DNA of 64,000 bases from contig JAQFVV010000506.1 of NCBI GenBank assembly GCA_028023455.1, positions 335,001 to 399,000 on the forward strand, given 5' to 3'. Below the pieces are notes generated by a model, which saw nothing but the letters and a program-made list of their open reading frames with translations, was not told the origin of the DNA and did no database searches. Source of the DNA: Epiperipatus broadwayi. Its lineage: Eukaryota > Onychophora > Udeonychophora > Euonychophora > Peripatidae. Position numbers and translations under genes: made by a program. Within the stretch, counting starts at the first letter, position 1, and each line of letters opens with the position of its first letter. Positions 23,663 through 38,994 of this stretch are shown one piece after another.

Positions 23663-26623
23663 TCAACCATTATCAATCCACTGCAGGATGTAGGTCTCTC
23701 CAAGTTCAATCCATATTTTCCTATTTTTAGCTTCTCTTCTCCACATCACCCCTGCACACTTTCTTATTTCATCCATCCATCTCATATGTGGTCTCTTTCT
23801 GGGTGTTTTACAATCTCTTGGAATCCAGTTTAAAATTTCAATTGTCCATCTATTATCATCTCTTCTAACAATATGTCCAGCCCAACTCCACTTCAGTCTT
23901 TTAATTTTTTCAATGAGGTCAGTAACACCTGTTTGTTCTCTTACCCATACATTGTGTTTTCGATCCCTTCTTGTTACTCCCAACATGCATCTCTCCATAC
24001 TTCTTTGAGTGGTCTGAAGTCTCTGTATTGCTCTTCTATTAAGTGTCCAAGTCTCAGATCCATAAGTAAGAACTGGCAAAACACATTTATTAAAAACCTT
24101 CCTTTTCAAACACATAGGCATATTTCCTTTTAGTATCAAGTTATTTCTACCAAAAGCACTCCAACCAAGTTTAATTCTATGATTAATTTCATCCATTATA
24201 TTTCCATCTGTATTAATAATCTGACCAAGGTATTTGTAACTGTTAACTTCTTCTAACTCATCATAATCAATCTTTATTTTCATATTTTGAGAAAATCTAT
24301 TAAACATTACTTTAGTCTTTTTAACATTTATCTTTAGTCCTACTTTCCTACTTTCATCTGATAACTCCTGCAACATTTCCTGTAGCTCTAAAGCATTATT
24401 TGCAAAAACAACTACATCATCTGCAAAATCTAAATGACTTAAATAATCTCCATTTACTTTCACTCCTTTAGCTTCCCATTTTAATCCACAAAATACTTCT
24501 TGCAGCACTGCTGTAAAAAGTTTTTGGAGATATGGAGTCACCCTGTCTTACACCCTTTTCAATGTTGATTTTCCTACTATCATTATGTAATCTAATTGTT
24601 GCTGTTGCATTTTTATAAATATTCTTTAAAATATGACAATATCCTGGATCTACACCTTGATGATCCAATGCTTTAATCACTGAAGAAATGTTTATAGAAT
24701 CAAATGCCTTTTCATAGTCTACAAATCCTAAGCATAATGGCAACTCATATTCATTTGTCCTTTCTATAATTTCTCTCAATACCTGGATATGATCTACTGT
24801 ACTAAAACCACTTTTAAATCCAGCTTGTTCTCTTGGTTGGTGGAAATCCAGTGTTTTCTGTAGACGAGTTGTAATTATCTTAGTAAAAATTTTGTATAAA
24901 ACTGATAAAAGACTGATAGGTCTGTAATTTCTAATATCTTCTTTATCACCTTTTTTAAATATTAATATTAATACTGCATTCTTCCAATCATCTGGTACAT
25001 CTTTATCATTTAGACATTTGGTATATAACTTTGCTAAAAAAAATTATATTTCTTCACCTGCTTCTTTTAATATATCAATTATAATTCCATCATTACCTGG
25101 AGCCTTCCCTTTCTTCATAAATTTAATTGCATGTCTCACTTCCTCATTCAAAATTCTGGGCAATTCGGAAGATATAATAGGTATAGGAGGCACTTGTTCT
25201 TTATTACTATATAATTCTTGATAGAAGTCTTCTACACATTTTATAATGTCATCTCTCTTTTTAGTAATAATGCCAGCTTTTTTTTTCTTATTGCAGATAT
25301 AAATTTCCTACCAATACCAAAATGTTGTTTTACACTCTTTAGACTTTTATTCTCTTCTACAGCTTTCCTTGCTAGTTCACAGTTATACTTTCTTATATCA
25401 TTTTCAACTCTTTTCTGCACCATTTTACAAAATTCGAGATATTCAATCCTTTTTAATGCATCATTTTTGTATATCTTCATATTCCTTCTTTTCTTCATAA
25501 ATTCTCTAGTCTCAGTAGAAATTTTATTGGTCAATTGCTGCTTTTTTCTACCAGCTATCTTTGTTGCAGTTTTTAAAAGTGTATCAGTTATTTTCCTATT
25601 AATTTCATTCAAATCTGAATCATGTTCAAAATCTACTAATACTTGAAACTGATTTGTAAGTTCTAATTTAAATTCATTAGAATGTTTCTGAAGATTAGGA
25701 ATATCAACTGTAAATATTGTTTTTCGTAATAATTTTTGTCTCTCTAGTTTTGCATTAATATGTATCTTACATCTTACTAATCGATGATCACTTCCTGTGT
25801 TAAATTTATTAAGAACATTACAATCTTGAAATATGTATTTTCTGTTAGTCAAAATATAATCCAATTCTGCTGTACCTTCATTTGGATGCTTCCATGTCCA
25901 TTTCCTTTTAACAGTTTTCTCAAAAAAAGAATTCATAATATAAAGTTTTTCTTTTTCTGCAAACTCCACAAGTCTATGTCCTCTCTCATTTCTATTACCA
26001 TAACCAAAATTACCTACAGCATTTTCATCTTTCATTTGTTTACCAATTCTAGCATTAAAGTCTCCTATAAAAATTTTAAAATGTTGTTTACTCTGATCAA
26101 AAGCCTTTTGTACATCCATATAAAAATCTTCTATAACTTCATCACTATGAGAACTTGTTGGGGCATAAACCTGAATTATCTGCATTTGGTATCTGCTATT
26201 AAGTTGTAAAACTAATCTTGCCACTCTGTCTGATACACCATCAATCTCCACAATGTTGTTCTTCCATTTTTTATTTATAATGAATCCTACTCCACTTGTA
26301 TTTCCAATATTTGTGCCTTTATAGTAGAGTAAATGTCCACTTTTTAAATCAATTGTTTCTTTACCTTTTCTTCTAATTTCACAAAGTCCAATAATGTCCC
26401 ATTTAATATAAGACAGTTCTTCTTCTAACTCTTGCAATCTTCTTTCACTTGAAAGTGATCTGCAGTTGTAAGTACCTAAATAAAAAGTCATCATCAAATG
26501 GCAGCCTGAGTCTACAATCAGGGGATTCTTAGCACCCTCTGCCTTCGGCCACCAACCGCTGCCTTGGTTGGTGACTTTACAGCCTCCTGGGAATAAGGGC
26601 CATGATTTATTTTTGTCTGTCAT
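23663..26623 (-). pseudogene. RTE LINE polyprotein (AP endonuclease + reverse transcriptase), nearly intact
   Basis: The protein nicks target DNA and reverse-transcribes its own RNA there. From the ATG at 26623, the AP endonuclease domain spans about residues 48-290 with LGTYNCRSL, GLCEIRRKG, FIGDFNARIG and GSDHRLVRC. The reverse transcriptase follows with GKAPGNDGI, NYRPISLLSVLYKIF, FVDYEKAFDS, GVRQGDSISP, FADDVVVF, YLGQI and VLPVLTYGSETWTL. Three lesions break it: a frameshift in a 9-T run at 25278-25286, an in-frame stop at 25044-25046, and a 1-bp insertion in a T run at 24521-24525. The two frameshifts lie in homopolymers and could be sequencing errors. The ATG is the first in frame; the true start could lie slightly downstream, at the methionines before FYLGTYNC. 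Confidence 0.92.
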
Positions 26624-26876
26624 GATTATATATATTGAAAAAATATTCTTAAACTTGGAGGTAAAAAGCCAATAAACTCACCACGCTGGTTAATGCATGT
26701 TGGTGAGCAGCACATTCATGTTCATATACTATATGAAAATCACATAGTAATAACAGCTGCAATGACAAGAATGTATGGAGTGGACCTTAGGAATTTGCCC
26801 TGCTCGGTTCCTTTAAGGCCTCCAAGAGGAATCAAAGGGTCTCCTTTCAGTTAATATCAAACTCCTTTCTTCAGCC
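26624..26876 (-). other. 5' untranslated region of the young RTE LINE
   Basis: About 250 bp of moderate GC sequence, including GGAGGCCTTAAAGGAACC, between the element's 5' end and its first ATG. An internal promoter would be expected here from LINE biology, but no specific promoter motif is recognised. Confidence 0.6.
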
Positions 26877-26884
26877 TTTTTTGT
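26877..26884. repeat. Target-site duplication of the younger RTE LINE, right copy
   Basis: TTTTTTGT, partner of 23645-23652. Confidence 0.75.
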
Positions 26885-29457
<2,573 letters not shown>

Positions 29458-29471
29458 ATCTTTTACAATTA
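29458..29471. repeat. Target-site duplication of the older RTE LINE, right copy
   Basis: ATCTTTTACAATTA, partner of 23329-23342 with one mismatch. Confidence 0.8.
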
Positions 29472-29619
29472 AAGATTTTTTCATTTGACTTTTCAATTAT
29501 CACTAAAATAATTTACAATTCTTTTAAAATATATATATATATATTGTAACCCTTGTCATAGCAATGTAAACAGTACTTGGTATTATTTTGAGAATAATGT
29601 GTGTGTTAATTTATGCACA

Positions 29620-29621
<2 letters not shown>

Positions 29622-29694
<73 letters not shown>

Positions 29695-29706
29695 ATGTGT
29701 GTGTGT
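29622..29706. repeat. (TA)n(TG)n compound microsatellite
   Basis: A (TA)n tract at 29622-29672 passes into (TG)n to 29706. Confidence 0.97.
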
Positions 29707-32700
29707 AATGATGTCTATAAAATTGTTATGCAAATAAAGATTATTTATTTTGCAAATGCACATGAATATATTCACTTAATTAAATCCCTTTTATTAGAAA
29801 AAATAGATTATCTTAGAAATTCATTTAGATGACAGTTCCAAAGATTCTAGATGAAATGAAGAGGATTGTAAGGAAATGAATTTGGTGGTATACAAATGAG
29901 ACATACATCTTTTCTCTTACCCTTATTGTTGTTGAAGAAGGAGAAGAGGGAGAAATTAAATAAAAATGTTAAACTAGAAATGAATGTATAAATTCACAAT
30001 TATTTGGATTTACTAGCTCATAAAAAAGTTATAAAAATATTTATTACATTAGGATACTTTTCAGATATTGAGAGCTAGACAAAAGGAAATAGAAAATTGA
30101 TTTCTACTTTAAGCACATTATCTAGTTTTTTTATACCATCTATCATAAGCTGCAGGGAAAAGAAACTGAACTCTGCAGATAGGTTGCCAAAAATATTATT
30201 TAATGGAAGGACAATACACTATCACCTAGAATAATCGTGTTGAATACATGTGTGATTAGCATTAATACTAAAATCATTAAAAGAAGAAAATATATCTAAG
30301 ATAGATGAGAGAATTCAAGGGCTAAAATGGTAGGTTAGACTAAAGAAAAGGAGATTCGATATATTTTTTTAACATTTAAAAAGAAATAATACCAGATTAT
30401 TAAAGAATTAAAAATATTTAAAGTGAAAATATTCAAAGAAAGAATTATGCTTTAATTCACTTAGATGAATAGGAATGAAAGTATTACTATAAAGACTATA
30501 GAAAATAATTAATTTTTATATACATATGTGAGAGGATTTAATAAAGGTTTAGGAAAAATAAAAGATATGAACTTGTTATTACAATATCTGGCTTGATACA
30601 TTTATGCAAAAAAAGTCTACAAGGTAAGTGTATATTTTATTTACCTTTTATTGCATTTATAAATTATTTTATTATTTATTAATTTTTTTGTTTGTCATTT
30701 TATACACATACTGAAAAAAAATATTGTTATAATATCTTTTTTGTATAAAATATGCTAATAAGAAAATATAGGCCATACATACGATTGGGAAAAAGAACCT
30801 CCTTCCCCCTCACAACTCTGAAAACATGCACACTGATGAGTGTAGTGTCTGGATGTTACAGTTATAGAAACAATTCATAAATAATGATATTATTATTATA
30901 AAAAATATTAAGTAAATATTCTCGTTTAAGAAGATTTTTTGCATAGTGTTTCAATAAATAAAATACAATAAAGCAGTTCTGATAGTAAAAGTCATCATTA
31001 TTCCTCTGAATTAATTCTATTTTGTTCATAGGATTCACAAATAAATGTTTCTATATTTGTCACATATTATTGATGATGATTCAAACCTAAAATAATATCA
31101 TTACACATTACACCAATAAAGAAATTATTTCATAAGTACCATCAAATAATTGTTTGCACCCTGGTTACCATTACAATATATACTGCTCTCTTGCAAGCAT
31201 TATTACAAATTTAGGAATCTGCTTAATATTTAAAAGTAAAGTCAGATGGATTTGAAAACATTTATAATATAATGTGTTTATTTGAAAAACATTTTTAAAA
31301 AATCAATTTATGAAAGTAAAAATTGTCATATACTTTTTAAAAAGAAAATTGTTATAATTAAGTATTGTTCTTGTTTCAATTTTAAAGGATTGTTAAGACA
31401 CTTTTTAAATATATATTAAACCCTCTCACATGCATTACTCAAAATTTATTGGAGTGATATTAACATATTTTAAATTGATAACAAAATATTTGAAATTCTT
31501 TGAATTTAAAAAACTAGGGAACCTATCGGAACTATTTTAATGTCATATTGCATTGCCAGTGATTTATAAGAACTGAATCAAATTTCAACAAATTATAATG
31601 AATATAAATATATTAAACCTCAATTTTAAAATTCTATTCTAATTTAAATTAACAAACTAACTAACAAAAACAAATACATCAACAAATGGCAATTGTAACT
31701 TAAATAAAAGTATTTAAATAATAAACAATAAAATACATGACTAAAGTATAATATAATTAAATACATGTTTTAAATGAAATATAGAATACTATATTATCCT
31801 AATCAAGACTAATAGCAATAAATTTTTCAAAAATATTTAAAAAATATACAGAAATTATTATTCCTACAGAATTTTGATGTGTAACTATGTAATTTGTTTT
31901 TATAACTTTGGATAATGTATATATGAAAACTTGAAACATTTTCTTTGTTTTTATCATTAGATTAACATTCTGGTTGATATTTCATTTCTTCATACAAATT
32001 TTTTAATTTTATTATTTGAGGTTATAATTCTTTCTCATCATTCTAAGCTATTTTTTTTATTTTTAAGCCACAGAGTGTTTTTTCCTGGCCATGTTAGTTT
32101 CATCAATAACATTAGAACACAGGCTAATAAGAAAAAGTCAAAGGCCATCTGCATGATACTGGTATTAGTTGAAGCATATATTCTCCTGTTAGATAGGCAT
32201 GGTACATGGGAAGATTTTAGCTGGTTAGCCTGATGTGATTTGTTCTGAGTTGCAGGTGCTTCAAAAAGGAATACTGTTTGACCTTATTTTTAGATAACTA
32301 TCTATGATGTAGTTTAAAACAATGCTGTCTGATTTCTTCATGAATTTTACTAGTATGGATTTATTATGCAATTAATTATTTAGCTACCAATTGCATTTCA
32401 ATTTAGACCACTTTCCACCAAAAATGCAATCAGACCCAAACGGAAAACATCTATAAAATTTTTGTTAATTTTATTAAACATTTCTTTCCTCCTTTAATTA
32501 ACTTGTTTTTCTTTTTATAACTTTTTTTTTTTACTTCAAGCTTAATTTTATATAGGTCGCTTTTCAATAACTATGTTTAATTTTGGCTAATTATGATAAA
32601 GATTTATTTAATAATATTTAAGTTTTAATTTTTGAAATAAAATTACTTTTGCTGCTACATTTTTTTTAATAATTTATAAAAACAAACATTACAAATTTTG

Positions 32701-32839
32701 ATAACTTCATATAAATTCATTTATGATATTATAGTATATTTACATTTTTGCAATGCTTACAAATATTTTTAATCTAATTGTTTTCCAAATATTTGGTTTT
32801 GCTTTATTTCAATATTTTATACAGAATTTTAACTATTGT
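29707..32839. other. AT-rich sequence without recognisable gene
   Basis: No domain-bearing frame is seen. The segment 32070-32290 is less AT-rich but has no recognisable content. Confidence 0.5.
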
Positions 32840-33800
32840 TTATAATGTTATAAAGCATTGTCAGTTTTTTAATTTATATTCCAATAGTAACATTGGAAAA
32901 AAAAACAATATAACTTTCCATGCACGTTAATTTTTTTTAGTTACTATATTTTATGGAGTTATTCTCTTCTTATCCTTAGAGAAAATCAATAAAACAAACT
33001 ATTCAATTGTCTTACCAGTTCTCTTTATATATCATTGTATACTCTTTTGTTTTATTTATGAGTTTTTAGATTGCAATGCTTACTTTCTAGAAATCTTACA
33101 TTTTTGGATATTTAAATTATATTTGTGTTATGGTTTTGCTCATAGCTTTATGTAATCCTTGACAAAAATAGAAAACAAACAGTTATAGGGTTATCTATTC
33201 TTTGACTTCTTTCTTTTCTTAGAACTTATTGTAATTTCTTTTCATTACAGTTTTAGAAGCAAATTTTTTGATTATGTTTGTATTTTAATATATGGATGAT
33301 ATATTCAATCACATAATAATAATTATTTTTTCAGTCAGTTTTGTTTGTTTTTAGTAATATTTATATATCATTTCCAGAAAGAAAAACCTTTTTTTTAAAA
33401 TTAAGGATATGTTTTACTTGAACAAGTTCACTAAACAACTTCCATAATGACTTGCAAAAAGTTAGAGAGTTTAATAAATGTCTCAATGTTCAGAATCATT
33501 ATCAAAATCCTAAATGAACTATGATAAGGTTCATCTCCCACTGTTCTGATAATTCTTATATATTACTAGCTATATACAACAGAATAATCACATCAAACAT
33601 ATGGACACAAACCAAAATCATTTACAATGAGTAAGCTTCACAAAGAAGCCCATATTTTTGAATGATCTAATACAATGTGAATTCTTTACATTACTGATGC
33701 CACAATATTTAACATAGTGATATAAATTCAGAAGATCCCATCCAATGTTTTCTTAAAGTGAACAGTTCTTCAGAGTAACTGATTGACACACTTATTACAA
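32840..33800 (+). repeat. Copy A of a diverged ~1-kb repeat
   Basis: Shares an ordered set of blocks with 36505-37475, 37475-38990 and 38995-39960: AATAAAACAAACTATTCAATTGT, ATCATTGTATA, GATATTTAAATTA, TTTCTT..TTAATTTGTAATT-type runs, TTTATATATCATTTCCAGAAAG, GAATCATTATCAAAATCCTAA and CAACAGAATAATCAC. No coding capacity is recognised. Confidence 0.65.
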
Positions 33801-33827
33801 GATATTATTCTTTCTTGTTTATAAATA

Positions 33828-33829
<2 letters not shown>

Positions 33830-33863
<34 letters not shown>

Positions 33864-33871
33864 TATTTATA

Positions 33872-33905
<34 letters not shown>
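33830..33905. repeat. (TA)n microsatellites in a palindrome
   Basis: ATAAATATTC and GAATATTTAT flank a TA tract, followed by a second TA tract. Confidence 0.95.
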
Positions 33906-33908
<3 letters not shown>

Positions 33909-34099
33909 CTACTCACACATGAGTATGGACATACTAATTTGAAGAAAAGAAAAGGTAAGAAATGACTTTAGTAGTCAATTTGTTGATGACTATACAAATC
34001 AGTCTGTGAAAATCAAATACATTCACATATAATTCTTGCTAGTCCATTTTATGGTTTATTTAATATTTTGTGATTCTGTCTTTTAGACTCTTCAAAAAA

Positions 34100-36171
34100 A
34101 AACTTTTCTCTCTGAAATAGTTCAACACCATGTATAATTATAGCTTTTAGATATATTTTCTTTGGTTATATATTCCCAAATACACAATCAATATTCAATT
34201 ATTTTGGAATATATTTGAGATAATTCTTACGAGATAAATAAAATCCTTATGAATTCATGCTTAAACTCATATTTTGTATTAGTTTTATATAGACAGTCCA
34301 AAGATGTTAATTTACAATAGTAACTCTATAGCATCACATCCAGAAAATTAACATTTTTATTGTTTTGATTGATTTTATGATTTTGCTATTGTATCTTTAG
34401 AATGATTTTTACATAGAATCTTTAAATGAAACTTTTCTAATATGCTTATATTATCACTAAGATGTCAAGGTTTCAGTTGCACACAATAAATTAGGTAGAA
34501 CATCTGCTCTACAAACAGCTAATTTAATAGCAAATAATTATTTCCTGTCATGAAATACTTCTTTTTTTTACTTGTTAAAAGCAGAAGCTCATTGTACTCT
34601 GTGTTGTAGTTCAACCTTATTTTATAAAACTACCAAGATATATAAATTGGTTTAGATTTCTGAAGTTGTTTATGATCCAAGCTAAATGCTACTGAATGTG
34701 TTTTTTTGTGAATGGCTGATAAGGAACTTGAGGTTTGTCAATATTATTTATTAAATGAAAGCCTTTAAATGTTGTATTCAAAACAGTAAGTACAGTCAGT
34801 AAAACATTAAAACTGTTTTTGGACTGGAAAAAATGGCACAATCATGTGACAAATCAAGAATCCAACAATATGAAGTTTTTATTTTGCTTTTAATCAATTC
34901 AAACTAAAAAATTACACTATAAAATCTGTATCACATCTTGATCTCTGTTTCATTAAGCCATCTATAAGCAGTACTATTGTTATAACAAATAAAAAAAACA
35001 TATTGGAGCAAGTGCAAATCCTTGTTTATCATCAATTTTTAATTTAATTGCCTTTGATTTTATATCAGTTGTAATAACACGTCCTCTTATTCCAACACAT
35101 AGAAGCTGTATAATATGAATAAATTTTAATGAACATGCAATTAATTTTAAACAATGCCATAAACCTGTTTGATTAATAAATCAAATGCCCTGATCAATCA
35201 ATAAATTCCAATTTATAAATCATTGTTTGTTCTCAATACATTTTTTGAACTTTCCTAGCAATAAAACCATGTCTATCATGCTTCTTAATTTTCTAAGACT
35301 ACATTGACTATCTGGTAATATTTTACCTATGACTGGAAGCAATATATTCAACTAAATTCTTGAAAGTACTTTTATTGTAGTGGATAATAATGATATTCCA
35401 TAATGATTACTAAAATCTTGTTAATTTCCATTATTTTTAAAAATTGTATTAATAGAAACATTCTGAAAATCATGCAGCACAACTTCATGAGTGCATGTAT
35501 TTATATCACCATTATATTTTAACTTCTACAGGTATTTCACAATGACCTGCAGACTTTTCATTTTAAAAATTACAAACAGCTGTCTTGACTTCACTAACCT
35601 GGATTTATTGCATAAACTTAAATGAGTCGATAAAAATATGATTAAAAGTCATAATTTCAATTTTTGTATCATAATTCAAAAGATGATCAAAATATTTGTA
35701 CCAAAGAAAATATCATTGCTGGATTTAATGGGACTATGATTCTGTTTCTTAGATCTATACATTACTTTCCATGCATTAAAATAAGATGTAGATTAATCAC
35801 ATAAGTAAATGTTCATATATTTCTTGCAGTTTTAATACAGCAATCACTTTGAAGCTTTCTTATCAGTCACTGAACATTCACCTTAAGATTCATATTTAAT
35901 TATGAAGTTCCACAAATTAATATATCACTCTTCCAAGCAAAAAATGCTATGCACTTTCTTTTAATCAAATTGTTAATAATAAGATTGTTGTCAGAAAACC
36001 AATCATCCTTTTTTTAGTAAACCCAAGGATAAATTTACTTGCATTCAAAACACTCTTTTTAAGAAAATTCCATGCTCTATTAATATGACAATCAATGTAT
36101 TTCAATTTTGCAATATTAGTGTTTAAAGCTGTTAAAATTTGATCTGTGAAGTAGATAATTTTAAAGAACAA
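34100..36171 (-). pseudogene. Decayed RTE-like LINE reverse transcriptase
   Basis: Minus-strand translation in shifting frames keeps reverse-transcriptase landmarks in order from right to left. A linker region (35965-36171) has AWNFLKKSVLNASKFILGFTK. KSAGHCEIPVEV follows near 35545-35580. Then come ARKVQK, NRFMALF and GLWHCLKLI...KFIHIIQLLCVGIRGRV near 35075-35170. KQGFALAPICFF near 34990-35030 matches the RTE motif KQGC.LAPTLF. KPQVPYQPF lies near 34710-34740, NQFIYLGSF near 34630-34660, and ADVLPNLLCATETLTS near 34463-34510. The last matches VLPTLLYACETWT of cephalopod RTE elements as I recall them. No endonuclease domain is seen, so the copy is probably 5' truncated. The family differs from the 23-29 kb RTE. 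Confidence 0.7.
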
Positions 36172-36504
36172 AAATTATTTGTAAATATAGTTGAAATAAG
36201 ATATACTTTTTAATGCAATTATTATTTTCATTTTGCTATATACTAATTTAATATGTGTCTAAATATATGTGGTTGAAAATGCTCACATAATGTAAACTTC
36301 TTTTCTAATCTGATTTCTAGCTATAATATAATTTATTAAATACTAATGTTATAAACATAAATGCATCCATGTTTATAAGTTTTTCTACCTAAATAAAGTG
36401 TTTATAATAGTTAATTCATATGTTTGTGCAAAAATTCAATAGCATCAGACCAACTAATTTTATAGCACAAAAAACAATTATTTCCAACATCTTTTGGTGA
36501 ATAA

Positions 36505-37475
36505 TAATAATGTTGGGAATTAGTAAAATAACTTTTCGTGCTCTCATTTTTTAATTTTATCTTTTTTAATTAAAATGTTCCATAGAGTCATTTTATTTTT
36601 ATTTTTAATTGAGAACAAAATGAACAAAACAAACTATTCAATTGTTTACTCTCTTCATACATCATCGTTGTATATAATCTTTATTTTATTCCTTTTATTG
36701 ATTTTAAATTGAAATACTATTAGATAGTTTATATTTTCTGCCATTTAAATTATTATAATATGCTATTTTAAATATAAAAAATAATCATTATATAGTCTAA
36801 TTTTATCTTGTTTGCTCAAGCTAAGAGTTGTTCTTTTTTTTCATCCACTTTTCAGTTCTTTTCTTTCTTGAAAAGCATACTATAATTTATTTTAATTATA
36901 ATTTTTGATACAATTTTATTTTATATTCATGTTATATTTTATTATGTGGATTATGTATATATACAAAAAAAATATTTTTGTCACTTTCTTGGTTCTTTTA
37001 TTTATTTATTTTTTTTTTTCCATATGTCATAGCATTAGCCGGGATGCGAAGCCACAACTGTCTGCAACCAGGTGGCTGCAATGACTTCTTGGCTAACAGT
37101 GCTCTGTGGAGGGAAAATACAACACTTTTTTTAAAAAAATAGATACATATTTTATAAACCATCTTCACAATGAGTTATTAAAAGTTCAGAGATATTGATG
37201 TGTATCTCAACCATTCCACCTATTTTTTATAATATTTATATAATATTAGCTAGATGTAGCAGAAAAATTATGTTAGATATATGGATGCAAATGTAGATCA
37301 TCTATTATTAATATTGTTTGGAAATAAATGTTGTGTATTACATAATTCAAACTTTTAACATTGATAAAGCTATTGCTTTGAAGACAGATATATACCTAGA
37401 AAATTTCATGTAGTCTTATCTCAAAATGATTGCACACCAGTTTTGCTATTTACATTATATTTGCATGCTGATAAT
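36505..37475 (+). repeat. Copy B of the diverged ~1-kb repeat
   Basis: Begins GTTGGGAATTAGTAAAATAA followed by CTTTTCGTGCTCTCATTTTTT and carries AACAAAACAAACTATTCAAT, CATCATCGTTGTATA, TTTGCTCAAGCTAAGAG and the downstream blocks of copy A. It contains an extra GC-richer hairpin segment at 37031-37103 that is absent from the other copies. Confidence 0.65.
37031..37103 (+). other. Compact double stem-loop, GC-rich against its surroundings
   Basis: AGCA (37031) pairs with TGCT (37100), TTAGCC (37035) with GGCTAA (37091), and inside AGCCAC (37050) pairs with GTGGCT (37072). Sixteen Watson-Crick pairs in 73 nt is striking in this AT-rich context. It is absent from the sister repeat copies, so it was probably inserted. 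Function unknown; no known ribozyme consensus fits. Confidence 0.4.
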
Positions 37476-38990
37476 AATTTATGGATGTTAGCAAAATAAC
37501 ATTCATACTCTTTCACCTTCTATTTTTTTTAGTCTAATTTTGTTCTTTTATTAAGTGAATATTTTCTTATCTCCGATTAATGGAAAAAAAAATAATAAAA
37601 CAAACTATTCATTATTTAATAATTAATAAAGCAAGTTATATATAACACAACATTACTTTTATAAGCTTGTAGTTACAAAAATGCAATACCGAGAGTGTAC
37701 CAATAGCTCAGACAAGCTCTTAATTAATAGGTGCAGTATGAGAAAATATTTAAAATCTCTATCCAGAACACTCTCATCTCCAGACCAAATGGTTTTGAGA
37801 TTGTCAGTGGAGAGCTAGAATATTCAAACACTAGATCTAAAATATAAACTCAAAACCAGTAGAAACTCTGAAGTTTTCTCTGTATTGCATTTTTGTAACT
37901 ACAAGCTTATAAAAGTAATGTCACATTGTATATGACTTGCTTTATTAATTATTATAATTGTACCTTTAAGGTTTTGGCTATGCCGAGGCTATTAAAATAT
38001 GGTAGATCTGAATTTAGTTCAGTCCCATATAGCTATTTAAGTTAGATAGCTGGATTTAAAAACATTTTCATGTCCGGAAATTTCAGAGTTTCTACTTAAA
38101 TATACATTTGAAATAAGTGCTGGGTTTTGAGTTTATATTTTAGATCTAGTGTCTGAATATTCTAGCTCTCCACTGATATGAGCCATAAGCTCAAAAACAG
38201 TTAGTCTGGAGATGAGAGTGTTCTAGATAGAGATTTTAAATATTTTCTCATACTGCACTTATTAATTAAGAAGTTGTCTGAGCTATTGGTATGTTCTCTG
38301 TATTGTATTCATTGTTTACACACATTGTATGACCTTTACTTTATTAATTTTTAATTTAAATGCTTACTTGACATTAGAAAGATTAAATTTTCTGATATTT
38401 AAATTAAATTTAAGGCATTGTCTGTACCATCACATTAACAAATAATCATAAACTTTAACCTTAGCTTGTTTACCTGAGCTGATAGTTGATCCACTTTTCT
38501 TTCATCTATTCTTCTGTTAATCTATAATTTCTTTTAAATACAAATTTTTGATGCAAATTATTTGGTTCATGACTATATTTTATGATACAGATGTTGTATT
38601 CATCCACTTATTGGGGGGGGGGTGAAGTTCTTTTTAATACTTCTAGAAGAAGAAAAAACTCTTTAAATTAGAAATGTGTTACTTGAGCAAAATGGATTTC
38701 TGTAATGACTTATTAAAAGAGCATAAAATTAATGAGGGTCACAACATTATGAATCAGTAATAAACCTTTAATTGTATTTTATCTGCATCTTTGACCAAAT
38801 TGATAATACTTATATACCATAATCTAGATAGAATTGAATAATCATGTTAAACACATGACTGCAAAGCTGAATCAAATACCATTAGTAAGCTTTGGAAATA
38901 TCCTCTATTGATATTACATATGCAAATTTTCCACATTTTTGATGCTGCACACAATCCTTATCTATTACAAAATATTATAAGCTATTATTT
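37476..38990 (+). repeat. Copy C of the ~1-kb repeat, interrupted
   Basis: Begins GTTAGCAAAATAACATTC, carries AATAAAACAAACTATTCATT, then is interrupted at 37612-38345 by inverted satellite-type monomers and resumes with TTTTAATTTAAATGCTTAC and CTGATATTTAAATTAAAT. An 11-G run occurs near 38613. Confidence 0.65.
37612..38345. repeat. Inverted satellite-type monomers inserted in copy C
   Basis: A partial forward monomer (37617 to about 37880) contains CTCATCTCCAGACCA, CAGTGGAGAGCTAGAATATTC and CACTAGATCTAAAAT. At about 37885 the orientation flips and a full reverse monomer runs to about 38345, with CTGAATTTAGTTCAG, TAGATCTAGTGTCTGA and GTCTGGAGATGAGAGTG. Landmark order equals that of the 3.35 kb and 59-64 kb repeats. 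Confidence 0.85.
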
Positions 38991-38994
38991 ACAT

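Larger units (their letters stand above)
23653..26876 (-). mobile_element. Full-length RTE-type LINE, young copy
   Basis: About 3.2 kb, the usual size of RTE elements, inserted inside an older copy of the same family in the same orientation. Reading on the minus strand it has a 5' UTR (26876-26624), one long frame for endonuclease and reverse transcriptase (26623-23663), and a very short 3' UTR ending in a GATGATGATGAAAC tail. Only three inactivating lesions are visible in the coding part, so it is much younger than its host copy. Confidence 0.92.

Noticed and set aside
23873-24133. Plus-strand open frames over the RTE LINE (also 25018-25646 and 25784-26209)
   Set aside because: They lie antisense to the endonuclease/reverse transcriptase frame, which carries all the recognisable motifs.
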